Source: Paraburkholderia azotifigens
Lineage (GTDB): Bacteria > Pseudomonadota > Gammaproteobacteria > Burkholderiales > Burkholderiaceae
NCBI RefSeq assembly: GCF_007995085.1
Contig: NZ_VOQS01000003.1
Location: 1,860,001-1,924,000, forward strand
DNA: 64,000 bases
Reading direction: 5' to 3'
Below the pieces are notes generated by a model. That model saw only the letters and a list, made by a program, of their open reading frames with translations. It ran no database searches and had not been told where the DNA came from. How positions within the stretch are numbered: position 1 is the first letter of the stretch; every line of letters begins with the position of its first letter. This document shows positions 52,716 to 61,800 of this stretch, piece after piece. The position numbers were made by a program, and so were the translations under genes.

Positions 52716-53828
52716 ATGCTTCACACGAAAAAGTGCCTGAAACAGGGCGCGTGGGCGCGCTCGCGCCTGCGAAACGGCCTGGCTGCCGCGGCGCTCGCGA
52801 CAGCGGGACATCCGGCTGCGTGGGCGCAATCGACGCTCACGCTGTACGGCATCGTCGATTCAGCCGTGCAGTACGGCAAGTTCAACGACACCGTCGGACC
52901 GACGGCGATGGCCGCGAGCGGCAACCTGCAGGCGTCGCGTTTCGGCTTTCGCGGCAGCGAGGATCTGGGCGGCGGATATCGCGCGAACTTCCAGCTCGAA
53001 ACGGGCTTCAACACCTATACGGGCGTGGGCGGCGGCGCGACGATGTTCAATCGCGGCGCGTCGGTCGGGCTGTCGAGCGCGAAGTACGGCAGCGTCGATG
53101 CAGGCTTCATGTATCTGCCGATCTACTGGGTGTTCCTGGCATCGGACGTCGCGACCTATGGCCTGTCGAATCCCGCCGCGATCATGTCGCTCGAACATAC
53201 TGTGACGCTCGGCAAGTCGGGAACAGGCGGCTTCTATCCGAACGCGGTGCGCTATCGCACGCCGAACTTCAATGGCCTGACAAGCGAAATCGGCTATTCG
53301 TTCGGCGCGCAGAACGCGTCGGGTCAAACGGCGGACGGACGCAATATCGGTGTGAACGTGATGTACCAGCGTTTCGGCGCGATGCTCGGCTATGGCTTCA
53401 ACCGCTACCAGTACTACTCGAACACGAGCACGCTGACGGCTTCGTCGCAACTGACACACGTGTTTGCCGCAACCTATGGCTATAGCGGCAATTTCATCGG
53501 CGCGAACTACATCTATTCGAAACGCACGGACGCAACCAACTGGTTTGCATCGGCGTTTCTGGTCAACGCAAAGATTCCAGCAGGGCCTGGCGATATCGAG
53601 CTGGGCGTCGCGCGCCGCATCGAGAATGCCGAAGCGCGCGCGATGGCCTACAACGCGGGCTACGTGTACTTCCTGTCGAAGCGCACGCAGCTGTACGGCT
53701 ACGCGTCGATGATCACGAACAACAGCCATTCGAAACAGGGCTTCGCGCTGCTCAATTCCACTTTCTCGACGGTCACGCCGGGCTTCGATCCGTGGGCGGT
53801 GACGGTGGGCTTGCGCACGTCGTTCTGA
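52716..53828 (+). CDS. Gram-negative trimeric porin (Porin_4 type)
   Basis: A 370-residue outer-membrane porin. GGAGACTTTCTG precedes the ATG at 52716. The signal peptide ends near AWAQ, followed by the usual STLTLYGIVDSAVQYG, SRFGFRGSEDLGGGYRANFQ, QLETGFN and the final strand VTVGLRTSF with terminal Phe. About 16 strands can be traced. Burkholderia porins are general anion-favouring channels; placed in this cluster it may admit sulfoquinovose or its glycerol glycoside. Confidence 0.93.
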   Translation: MLHTKKCLKQGAWARSRLRNGLAAAALATAGHPAAWAQSTLTLYGIVDSAVQYGKFNDTVGPTAMAASGNLQASRFGFRGSEDLGGGYRANFQLETGFNTYTGVGGGATMFNRGASVGLSSAKYGSVDAGFMYLPIYWVFLASDVATYGLSNPAAIMSLEHTVTLGKSGTGGFYPNAVRYRTPNFNGLTSEIGYSFGAQNASGQTADGRNIGVNVMYQRFGAMLGYGFNRYQYYSNTSTLTASSQLTHVFAATYGYSGNFIGANYIYSKRTDATNWFASAFLVNAKIPAGPGDIELGVARRIENAEARAMAYNAGYVYFLSKRTQLYGYASMITNNSHSKQGFALLNSTFSTVTPGFDPWAVTVGLRTSF

Positions 53829-53888
53829 TGTTTGTGTGCGCGTGTTCACACAGGGACTCGCACACTCTTTTCAACTGAAGGAGATTCC

Positions 53889-55001
53889 ATGACTGAGCCT
53901 TTGAGATACGGCGTAATCGGTGCCGGGATGATGGGACAGGAGCATCTTCGCAATATCGCGCTGCTGCCGAACGCAGTCGTCACCGCGCTGGCGGACCCGC
54001 ATGGCGAGTCGATCGCGTCGGCAACGAAGACGGTGGGACGCGACGTGCAGATATTCGCGGACTATCGCGACCTGCTGCGCAGCAAGGCTTGCGACGTGCT
54101 CGTGGTAGCGACGCCCAACGACACGCACCGCGCCGTGCTCGAAGATATCCTCAGTGCGCCGACCGCGTTTCCGACGCTGATCGAGAAGCCGCTCTGCACG
54201 ACGATCGAGGATTGCAGGCAGCTGGCGGAAGCGGCGCAAGGGCATCGCGCGCCGCTATGGGTCGGCATGGAATACAGGTACATGCCGCCCCTCACGGCAA
54301 TGATCGACGAGATCGATGCCGGCAAGATCGGCGAGCTGAAAATGTTCTCGATCCGCGAGCATCGTCATCCGTTCCTCACGAAGGTGGGCAACTGGAATCG
54401 CTTTGCTGCGCGTACGGGTGGCACGCTGGTCGAAAAGTGCTGCCACTTCTTCGATCTGATGCGTCTGATCACGAACGACGAAGCCGTGCGCGTGTTCGCG
54501 TCGGGTGCCGCCGATGTCAACCATCGCGACGAAAGCTACGACGGCAAGACGCCCGACATGATCGACAACGCGTATGTCGTCGTCGAATTCAGAAGCGGAC
54601 GGCGCGCCAGTCTCGACCTCTGCATGTTCGCGGATGGCGCGTACTGGCAGGAAGAGTTCTCGGCGGTCGGGGACAAGGGCAAGGTCGAGTGCTTCGTGCC
54701 TGGCGCAGGCAAGCACTGGCCGGGACGGGGCGAACGGCAGGCGGAAGTGGTCGTGAGTCCGCGCGATCCGAAAGGGCCGGTGCGGCGCACGGTCGAAGTC
54801 GATGAAAAGCTGCTGAGCCTCGGCGCGCATCACGGGTCGACGTATTTCGAGCATCTCGGCTTCCAGCAATCGGTGCTCGCGGGCGTGCCCGTGAAGGTGA
54901 CCGTCGAAGACGGGTTGAAGGCCGTCGTGATCGGTCTTGCGGCGGAACAGTCGATCAGGGAGAAGCGGGTGGTGGAAATCGACGGGCTGAAGCTGATGTG
55001 A
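53889..55001 (+). CDS. Gfo/Idh/MocA-family oxidoreductase
   Basis: A 370-residue NAD-dependent enzyme; the start at 53889 follows AAGGAG. The Rossmann motif is YGVIGAGMMGQEHL, the catalytic Lys is in IEKPLCTTI, and the substrate-domain motif is GGTLVEKCCHFFDLMR. It is the last gene before a hairpin. It may be a sugar dehydrogenase of the pathway. As the NAD-dependent sulfoquinovosidases of family GH188 share this fold, it could be a second glycoside-cleaving enzyme. The sequence does not separate the options by eye. Confidence 0.9.
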   Translation: MTEPLRYGVIGAGMMGQEHLRNIALLPNAVVTALADPHGESIASATKTVGRDVQIFADYRDLLRSKACDVLVVATPNDTHRAVLEDILSAPTAFPTLIEKPLCTTIEDCRQLAEAAQGHRAPLWVGMEYRYMPPLTAMIDEIDAGKIGELKMFSIREHRHPFLTKVGNWNRFAARTGGTLVEKCCHFFDLMRLITNDEAVRVFASGAADVNHRDESYDGKTPDMIDNAYVVVEFRSGRRASLDLCMFADGAYWQEEFSAVGDKGKVECFVPGAGKHWPGRGERQAEVVVSPRDPKGPVRRTVEVDEKLLSLGAHHGSTYFEHLGFQQSVLAGVPVKVTVEDGLKAVVIGLAAEQSIREKRVVEIDGLKLM

Positions 55002-55025
55002 GCAGGCGCCTGAGAGCTTGAAAGC

Positions 55026-55053
55026 GACAATGCCCGGTTAGCCGGGCATTGTC
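55026..55053. terminator. Bidirectional terminator-like hairpin closing the sulfoquinovose cluster
   Basis: GACAATGCCCGG (55026-55037) pairs perfectly with CCGGGCATTGTC (55042-55053) around a four-base TTAG loop. It lies between convergent genes, 25 bases after the oxidoreductase stop. No long T-run, but stability and position support a shared terminator. Confidence 0.75.
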
Positions 55054-55087
55054 ATATCTCGCGTCGCGCTTGCAAGGAAAAACGCGC

Positions 55088-55924
55088 TCAGTACCCATCC
55101 GTCGAACGCGTGACCGTCTCCCAGGCGTCGATCTCGTCCTTGAGCGCGGACAGCTTGTCGCGCACCAGGCCAAGCGCGTCACTGCCTAACAGCAGGTGCG
55201 TCGGCGGGTTGTCCATGCCGATGAGCGATAACATCGCGCGAGCTGCCTTGACGGGATCGCCTAGCTGCTTGCCGCTTTTTTCTTCGCGTGCTTTTCTGAT
55301 CGGGTCGAATAGCGGATCGTAATCCGGGATCGAGCGCGGCGAGCGGATCATCGACCGGCCTGCCCAATCCGTCCGGAACGATCCCGGCGCGACTGCCGTG
55401 ACGAAGATGCCGAACGGCCTGACTTCCTTGGCGAGCGCTTCGGAAATGCCTTCGAGAGCGAACTTGCTGCCGCAGTAATACGTGATGCCGGGCATCGTGA
55501 TGAAGCCGCCCATCGACGTGATGTTGAGAATGTGCCCGCGCCGCCGGACGCGCATCGCGGGCAGCACGGCTTTCATCATCGCCACGGCGCCGAATACGTT
55601 CACGTCGAACTGCCGGCGCATCTCGGCGAGCGGCGATTCCTCCATGACCCCTTCGTGACCGTACCCGGCGTTGTTGACGAGGGCATCCACGGGCCCGACG
55701 GTCGCTTCGATGTCGGCGACGACGCGATCGATCGACTCGAAGTCCGTCACGTCGAGCACGCGAGCCACGGCCCGACCCGGCGACAGTGCTTCGAATGCCG
55801 TGCCTGCCTGTTCGCTCCGTACCGTACCGACCACGCGATGACCCGCGTCGAGCGCCTGCTCGGCGAGCGCGCGTCCGAACCCGCTGCTGACGCCGGTGAT
55901 GAGCAAGGTGTTGACAGCTGACAT
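55088..55924 (-). CDS. Short-chain dehydrogenase/reductase
   Basis: A 278-residue classical SDR. The start at 55924 (MSAVNTLLITG) has GAGGTACAC upstream; the frame is open further back without a site. The cofactor motif is ITGVSSGFGRALA, NNAG is in LVNNAGYGHEG, Ser in LNITSMGGF and Tyr/Lys in YYCGSKFALEG. Longer than average because of a C-terminal extension with PPTHLLLGSDAL, typical of the YbbO/retinol-dehydrogenase-like group. It is divergent from an AraC gene that probably controls it. Confidence 0.92.
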   Translation of the reverse strand: MSAVNTLLITGVSSGFGRALAEQALDAGHRVVGTVRSEQAGTAFEALSPGRAVARVLDVTDFESIDRVVADIEATVGPVDALVNNAGYGHEGVMEESPLAEMRRQFDVNVFGAVAMMKAVLPAMRVRRRGHILNITSMGGFITMPGITYYCGSKFALEGISEALAKEVRPFGIFVTAVAPGSFRTDWAGRSMIRSPRSIPDYDPLFDPIRKAREEKSGKQLGDPVKAARAMLSLIGMDNPPTHLLLGSDALGLVRDKLSALKDEIDAWETVTRSTDGY

Positions 55925-56015
55925 GTGTACCTCGAAAGATAGAAGAGAGACTGCATAATAGGCGCGTCGGCGCATGCCAATCAGACCTGTTGATCTTTTT
56001 TCATTGCCTATTCCT

Positions 56016-56999
56016 ATGACCCTGGAAAAGCCCCGGAGCAGGAAGAACCCGAGCCGGGCCGCATCGGGCGACCAGAAGCAACGCATGGTGTCGCTGTTGA
56101 AAGCGTTGGCGCCCGACGAGGGGTATAACCTGACGTCGTTGCCGGACGTGCGCATCCTGCGCTCGAACCGCGCGCTGACGCGAACACCTGTTCTTTACGA
56201 TCCGGGGATCGTCATCGTTTGCCAGGGAAGCAAGCGGGGCTATTTCGGCAACCGGATCTACGCGTACGACGAGCAGCACTATCTCGCCGTCGCGGTGCCC
56301 GTACCTTTCACGATGGAAGCCAGTGCCACGCCACAACGTCCGCTGCTGGCCATCTACATGCATCTGGACTTCTCGGTCGCCGCGGAACTCATGTTGCAGA
56401 TCGACCGTCATGATGCGTCGGCGCATGAGCCTGATGCGCCGCAAAGCATGATGTCGAGCCCGATGGACTCCGCGCTGCAGATGTCCGTGCTGCGCTTTCT
56501 CGAAGCGATGAACGAGCCGCGCGACGCTGCGATTCTCGGGCCCGCCCTCGTGCGCGAGTTGTATTTCCGCGTCCTGACGGGCGCGCAGGGCAACGCGATG
56601 CGTGCGGCCCTGGCGATGCAAGGGCCGTTCGGCAAGATCGGCAAGGCGCTGCGCCGCATTCACGCGGCCTATGACCAGCCGCTCGATGTCGCTCGACTTG
56701 CGAGCGACGCGGGCATGAGCGTGCCGACGTTTCATAGTCATTTCAAAACGATTACCAATACATCGCCGATGCAGTATGTGAAATCGACGCGCCTGCATCA
56801 GGCGAGGCTTTTGATGCTGCGTGAAGGCATGACGGCGGAGTCGGCGTGTCACGCGGTGGGTTATGCCAGCGCCTCGCAGTTCAATCGCGAGTTCAAGCGT
56901 CTCTTCGGCTTGACGCCGGCGGCCGAAACGAAGCGCATGCGCGAAAGCTTCGCCATCCCGCCTGCCTTCGCCGAAACCGATTACGTGTCGTCGCACTGA
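56016..56999 (+). CDS. AraC-family regulator with AraC_N domain
   Basis: A 327-residue regulator. The start at 56016 (MTLEKPRSRK) is chosen; an ATG at 55974 is also in frame. The N-terminal AraC_N cupin-like domain has PVLYDPGIVIVCQGSKRGYF and YLAVAVPVPF. The C-terminal pair of helix-turn-helices is LDVARLASDAGMSVPTFHSH and ACHAVGYASASQFNREFKRL. It shares a short upstream region with the divergent SDR gene, a common arrangement in which the regulator activates the SDR. Confidence 0.93.
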   Translation: MTLEKPRSRKNPSRAASGDQKQRMVSLLKALAPDEGYNLTSLPDVRILRSNRALTRTPVLYDPGIVIVCQGSKRGYFGNRIYAYDEQHYLAVAVPVPFTMEASATPQRPLLAIYMHLDFSVAAELMLQIDRHDASAHEPDAPQSMMSSPMDSALQMSVLRFLEAMNEPRDAAILGPALVRELYFRVLTGAQGNAMRAALAMQGPFGKIGKALRRIHAAYDQPLDVARLASDAGMSVPTFHSHFKTITNTSPMQYVKSTRLHQARLLMLREGMTAESACHAVGYASASQFNREFKRLFGLTPAAETKRMRESFAIPPAFAETDYVSSH

Positions 57000-57058
57000 C
57001 GGCCTCGAGGCAAAAGGTGTATGTTCGGTCTTCCGCATTAACCTTCGGGTGCAAACTG

Positions 57059-57913
57059 ATGAATCGTTCCGACTACACGCGCGAGGATACGGGCAATCTC
57101 GTGCTGCTCGAACACGTCAATCTCACGATACCGGACCAGCGTCTTGCCACGGCGTTCTATGTCAGCGCGCTCGGGCTCACGCGCGATCCCTATCTGATGA
57201 CGGGCGTGACCAACATGTGGATCAACCTCGGCCGCTCGCAGATTCACCTGCCGCACGGCGATGCGCAGCGCCTGCGCGGACATGTCGGACTGATCGTGGG
57301 CAAGCGCGCGTCGCTGATCGAACGGCTGCGCGCGGTGCGTCCGCTACTCGAACAGACGCGCTTCGGATGGACCGAGCGGGAAGATCGCGTGGAAGTGATC
57401 TGTCCGTGGGGAAACCGTTATGACTGTCTCGATCCCGATGCCTATGCCGTCGATCTCGGCATCGCGTATGTGCAGCTCGATGTGCCCGTCGGTAGCGCGG
57501 TTTCCATTGCCGCGTTCTACCGCGAGATGTTCGATGCGTCCGCCGAGGTCCGCGAGCGTAACGGTTCGCGGCAGGCAGTGATTGCAATCGGCGGACACCA
57601 GCAGCTCGTCTATGCGGAAACGCCGACGGCGATCGCGGAATACGATGGGCATCACATCCAGATCTATGTAGCCAGTTTCTCCGGGCCTTATGAGCGGCTC
57701 GCCGCGCGAGGGCTGACTAATGGCGAGGAGACGCATCAGTACCGTTTCGCCGAACTCGTCGATCTCGAGAGCGGCGCGCCTTGCTTCACGCTAGAACATG
57801 AAGTGCGCAGTTTGCGTCATCCGCTCTATGCGAGACCGCTGGTGAACCGGAACCCTGATCTGAGCAACCGGAACTACCGGCTGGGCGGCGAGGCGTTTGG
57901 CGGCGTGTATTGA
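57059..57913 (+). CDS. Two-domain VOC (glyoxalase-like) protein
   Basis: A 284-residue protein with two vicinal-oxygen-chelate half-domains. The first opens LLEHVNLTIPDQRLATAFYV, SALGLTRDP; the second opens GIAYVQLDVPVGSAVSIAAF. The spacing and C-terminal EHEVRSLRHPLYARPLVNRN resemble dioxygenase-like members. Putative metal ligands include His in LEHVNL and Glu/His in the second repeat (HHIQIY). The frame is open further upstream; the ATG at 57059 starts at the homologous region. The ribosome site is weak. Confidence 0.82.
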   Translation: MNRSDYTREDTGNLVLLEHVNLTIPDQRLATAFYVSALGLTRDPYLMTGVTNMWINLGRSQIHLPHGDAQRLRGHVGLIVGKRASLIERLRAVRPLLEQTRFGWTEREDRVEVICPWGNRYDCLDPDAYAVDLGIAYVQLDVPVGSAVSIAAFYREMFDASAEVRERNGSRQAVIAIGGHQQLVYAETPTAIAEYDGHHIQIYVASFSGPYERLAARGLTNGEETHQYRFAELVDLESGAPCFTLEHEVRSLRHPLYARPLVNRNPDLSNRNYRLGGEAFGGVY

Positions 57914-57947
57914 TGCAATGTAGCGCCTCGCGCGAAGTCACGCTGCC

Positions 57948-60900
57948 TTAACGGCACACCGGCGCGGGCAGCGCCGGGCAAGTCTTGCGATAAGGCTCGC
58001 CGAGCATGAACTGGCGCCACTCGGTGCAATCCAGATTACGGTTTGCGATCTCGCACGTGTTTTTCAGCATCGAGTCGGCATCCCAGTTGCGCAAGGTTAC
58101 CGTATGGTCAGTGTGCAGCACCGCGACGCGTCGCTGGCCGGGACTGATATCGACGCTGGACACGATGCCACCCGTGGCGCGCAGTCTCGCCAGTTCGGTT
58201 CCTTTACGAAGATCCCACACGTAGCGCTCTCCCTTCGCTTCGCCGCTGACGAGCGCGTCGCCGTTGCCGATGAACACCAGACGGCCAACCTGCACGTCAC
58301 TCGGGCCGAGCCTGGCATCTGTTTGTCCGCTTTCGGCGTTGCGCACGATGACCATGCGATCGGCCCCTCCCGATACGAGCCGTTTCCCGTCCGGGCTGAA
58401 TGCCAGCTGCATGACTGTGCCCTTGTGGGGGTCCGGCAGTTCGGTCATGGCCTGTTGCGAACCGAAGCGATACAGCCGCACGACGCCGTCGTCTCCCGCC
58501 ACTGCGAGTGCGCGGCCGTTTCGGCTGAAGGCAACGACTTCCGATCCTCGATGCCCGGACAGCACGGTTTCGTGCCCACCCTGGATCTCGTACACGTGAA
58601 TCGAATCGTCGGACATCGCGACCGCGAGCCGCCGGTTATCCCAACTGATCGCAAAGCGCTCCACATCTGCCTTCGGCGGCTTGGGAAGGTGCAAAAGAGC
58701 GCGACCATTGTCGTCCGTATTCCGGACGTCGACCGTGCCGTCCCGATTCAGGATTGCAACCAGCAGGCCGTCCGGACTGAACTCGGTGCGGCTGAACCCA
58801 TGCACCGTATTCAATGGAACGCCTCTGATTGCATCCCAGAAGTCGGCTGTGTCGGGCGCGAGAGCGTTGGTTGCCAGCACGCTGCCCGTCCGGTTGAACT
58901 CGACTTCGTCGGCCTGATACGGGCCCTCGCGAGAGCGCAGCACCGCCTCTTGCGTGAGCGACCAGATGGTGAAGCGGGTTCCCTGCTGATCGATCCCGGA
59001 CTCGACGAAATCGCCATTCGGTGAGAACTGGAACGTTGCTTTCTGCGCAGACCTCGTTTTGACGGGCGCCGGGCCGCCGTCGACGGGCAGCACATTCACC
59101 TCGCCGCCCGGCTGCACTGTCTGCACCCAGCGGCCGTCCGGGCTCAATGCAACCGGTTTCGCCGGACCGAAGTCGAGACGGGCCTCATCGACTTTTCGCA
59201 GCGGCTGGGTCGCCCAGACGATGGTCGTTCCATTGTTTCGAACCGCCACGAAGCGGCCGCCGGGCTCGAACACGATCTGAGGGTCGCTGCCTTCGATGCC
59301 GTCCAATGTTCCGATCACGGTATCGGTCGATTCGTCGCGAAGCTCGATGACGCGCTTGTCGTCGGGGTTCTTGCGGAGCACCGCGATGATGCGGCAGTCG
59401 GGCGTGAACGCGAGCACAGAGCCTGTCGTCCGGGGCGCCGTTGCACCGTTCGCTTCAGCGAGCGGCGCGGCGACGATGCCTTCGCGGGTACCGTAGAGCA
59501 GCGTGGTGTCCTCTGGGTCGAAGCCGAGGCAGCTTCCATTGCCCGCTCCAACATGCCGCAGCGGCGCGGCGTCCGTCTGCCCCGGCATTGTCCACACATC
59601 GACGGACGCATTGCCCGCAATCGCGACGAACTGACCGTGATGGCTCATGGCCATCTTCCTGACCTGAGTATTGGCCAGCGAGACGCGCCCGATTTCCTTC
59701 GAATCGCGCAATTGCCAGGCGATGACGGTGTGCCCGTCGTCGGCTGACACGAGACGCGTGGCGTCTGCGTCGTACGTCAGCGCCACCACGCGGCCTTTAT
59801 GCCCCTTCAGACGATGCAGCACGGTCCAGGTGCTCAGGTCGAGATCGAGGACGTCGCCGCTGTCGGTGCCCATCGCCATGCGCTTGCCATTCGGGCTTGT
59901 CGTCGATACGGTCACCGTGTCGCCGATCCGGAGCATCTTGCGTACGCCCTCTTCGGAGATCAGCCGCGCCAGTTGAGCGAGCTGCGCATCCAGACGCTCC
60001 GGGGCTGCGTGACTGGCTTCGGCACCCAGCAGCAGCGCGCGATCGGGATGTTCAGCTTGCTCGGCGCCGGCGTTGGCGATCACGTTGGAAATGACTGCGT
60101 CGCGGGTCAACTGTCGAGCGCGAGCGGTGGCTTCGTCTGCCTGCTTCTGTGCAATCGCCGCCGACTCGGCAGCTTTCACGGATTCGTCCCGCATGGCCAT
60201 CAACGCATTGACCGACTTTGCGTTATCGGCCTCCGCCTGGTCGATTCTCAACTTTGCCTGTTCGCTTTCCGTCCTCGCGTTGATCAACGCATCCGTTGCT
60301 TTCATCGCATCGCGACCCACGTCACGCGCGTGGTTCTGCGCATCATGCGCTTTCTGGGTTTGCGTGATCGCAAGGTAAATTGCTATCCCTGCCGCCGCCA
60401 GCAACGCGATCGCGACGAATATGGCGGCTATGACCAGCTTGGCGTTACGACGGTTACGCCGCTGTACTTCCAGCGCTTCGCGCTCGCGCTCAGCCGCGGC
60501 GGCGGCAGCTGCATCGGCGGCAGCGGCCGCCTCGCGCACCCGCCGTGCGTCGCGGCTGTCCTTGACCACACGCGTCAGCACGTCATGAGTGAGTTCGAGC
60601 CTGCGCACCCCGAAGCGGTCATCGACGCGCAACAGCCGCCCGGCGACGAGCCGGTCGACCTCGTCTCGCGTGATGCCGGGCAGCGCCAGCGCGTCCTCGA
60701 GCGCATGGCTGTCGCGATGACCGGCCTCGGTGATCAGCTCGTTTTCGATAAACACACGCATACGCGGATCGACACCCTGTAACGAACGCTCATAGAAATC
60801 GACCAGGATCTCGCGCTCGGCGCTGGCGAGAAGACTGGCGCCGATCTGATCGCTATGCTGTGCGATCCGGCGCAGATTCAGTTCGCTGCAGATCACGCTC

Positions 60901-61799
60901 AGCAGCGCGGGATCGACTTCCATCCTTTCGTAGTCGTCGGGCGCGGGGGCCTCGGCGCGGTTGCGCCACGCGAGGCCGATGATCCGTTCGGCCACGCCGG
61001 GCGCCACCAGCTCGCTGCCGCTGTCGACCACCTCTCGAGCCTGATGGCCGTCCATCGGCAGCAGACGGTAGCGGTTGCGCATCAGCGACGGCATGGAACC
61101 GCGCAAGCCTTCGATCTCCGCCAGGAAGTCCTCGCGAAAACTCAACACCACCTTGCAGCCGCGACGGCCGAAGTCGATATGGTCGGCAAGCGCCGCGTCG
61201 GCATCGAGCGCATGACGCAGTGACTCCGGCGGGCGATTTTCAATCAGGTCCGACAGTTCGCTAACGAAGCCGGCGGCGCGGCGGCGCGTCTCGTCGTCGC
61301 TCTGGCCGAGCGTGAACATTTCTTCGAACTGGTCGAAGACCAGCACGGGTGTCAACGCGCGGTTGCGTGCATTCCAGAATCCGGCTCCCGCGCGATGAAA
61401 GTGCTCCCACATCGATGCTCCCGGCAACGGCGCCGTGGCGTCGACGTCGGCGTCTCTGCATGCTGCGGCGAGTGCCTGCCAGACCTGCTCGCGCAGCGGC
61501 AGCTCGGCGCCGTGCGCGAGCCGGATCATGACGGGCAGGTGCAGATCTTCGCGCAAGCGCGGAAAGAGTCCCGCGTTCAGCAGAGACGTTTTCCCGAGGC
61601 CCGAGCGGCCGAACAGGACGGTCAGCATTTCGCGGCGCACCAGCCGGGCCAGTTCATCGGACTCGCTCGCGCGGCCACGGAAGAAGTATTGGTCTGCCTC
61701 GGCGAAAGAGGCGAGGCCCGGCCACGGACGCGAAGGCGTCAGGTCTTCGCCTGACAGATCGTCGTGCAACGCGGCGGATTCAGCGGCTGCGGTGGCCAT
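57948..61799 (-). CDS. STAND-type NTPase with transmembrane helix and WD40 repeats
   Basis: A 1283-residue membrane-anchored protein. Residues about 25-350 are an nSTAND1-like P-loop NTPase: PWPGLASFAEADQYFFRGR, Walker A GRSGLGKTS (64-72), Walker B VLVFDQFEEMF (152-161) and SFREDFLAEIEGL. A winged-helix-like segment follows (about 350-420). A transmembrane helix lies about 457-478, a helical coiled region about 480-600, and a WD40 beta-propeller region about 620-1245 (for example LVSGGADRMVIVRNAESGQT). A short Cys-containing tail ends the protein. Such proteins act as sensors in bacterial conflict systems. It follows the SIR2/TIR gene by one base and must be co-translated with it. Confidence 0.9.
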   Translation of the reverse strand: MATAAAESAALHDDLSGEDLTPSRPWPGLASFAEADQYFFRGRASESDELARLVRREMLTVLFGRSGLGKTSLLNAGLFPRLREDLHLPVMIRLAHGAELPLREQVWQALAAACRDADVDATAPLPGASMWEHFHRAGAGFWNARNRALTPVLVFDQFEEMFTLGQSDDETRRRAAGFVSELSDLIENRPPESLRHALDADAALADHIDFGRRGCKVVLSFREDFLAEIEGLRGSMPSLMRNRYRLLPMDGHQAREVVDSGSELVAPGVAERIIGLAWRNRAEAPAPDDYERMEVDPALLSVICSELNLRRIAQHSDQIGASLLASAEREILVDFYERSLQGVDPRMRVFIENELITEAGHRDSHALEDALALPGITRDEVDRLVAGRLLRVDDRFGVRRLELTHDVLTRVVKDSRDARRVREAAAAADAAAAAAAEREREALEVQRRNRRNAKLVIAAIFVAIALLAAAGIAIYLAITQTQKAHDAQNHARDVGRDAMKATDALINARTESEQAKLRIDQAEADNAKSVNALMAMRDESVKAAESAAIAQKQADEATARARQLTRDAVISNVIANAGAEQAEHPDRALLLGAEASHAAPERLDAQLAQLARLISEEGVRKMLRIGDTVTVSTTSPNGKRMAMGTDSGDVLDLDLSTWTVLHRLKGHKGRVVALTYDADATRLVSADDGHTVIAWQLRDSKEIGRVSLANTQVRKMAMSHHGQFVAIAGNASVDVWTMPGQTDAAPLRHVGAGNGSCLGFDPEDTTLLYGTREGIVAAPLAEANGATAPRTTGSVLAFTPDCRIIAVLRKNPDDKRVIELRDESTDTVIGTLDGIEGSDPQIVFEPGGRFVAVRNNGTTIVWATQPLRKVDEARLDFGPAKPVALSPDGRWVQTVQPGGEVNVLPVDGGPAPVKTRSAQKATFQFSPNGDFVESGIDQQGTRFTIWSLTQEAVLRSREGPYQADEVEFNRTGSVLATNALAPDTADFWDAIRGVPLNTVHGFSRTEFSPDGLLVAILNRDGTVDVRNTDDNGRALLHLPKPPKADVERFAISWDNRRLAVAMSDDSIHVYEIQGGHETVLSGHRGSEVVAFSRNGRALAVAGDDGVVRLYRFGSQQAMTELPDPHKGTVMQLAFSPDGKRLVSGGADRMVIVRNAESGQTDARLGPSDVQVGRLVFIGNGDALVSGEAKGERYVWDLRKGTELARLRATGGIVSSVDISPGQRRVAVLHTDHTVTLRNWDADSMLKNTCEIANRNLDCTEWRQFMLGEPYRKTCPALPAPVCR

Positions 61800-61800
61800 G

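Noticed and set aside
41165..55001. Ordinary glucose or gluconate Entner-Doudoroff operon
   Set aside because: No kinase or phosphorylated-intermediate enzyme is present, and the glycosidase has the sulfonate-binding residues of sulfoquinovosidases.
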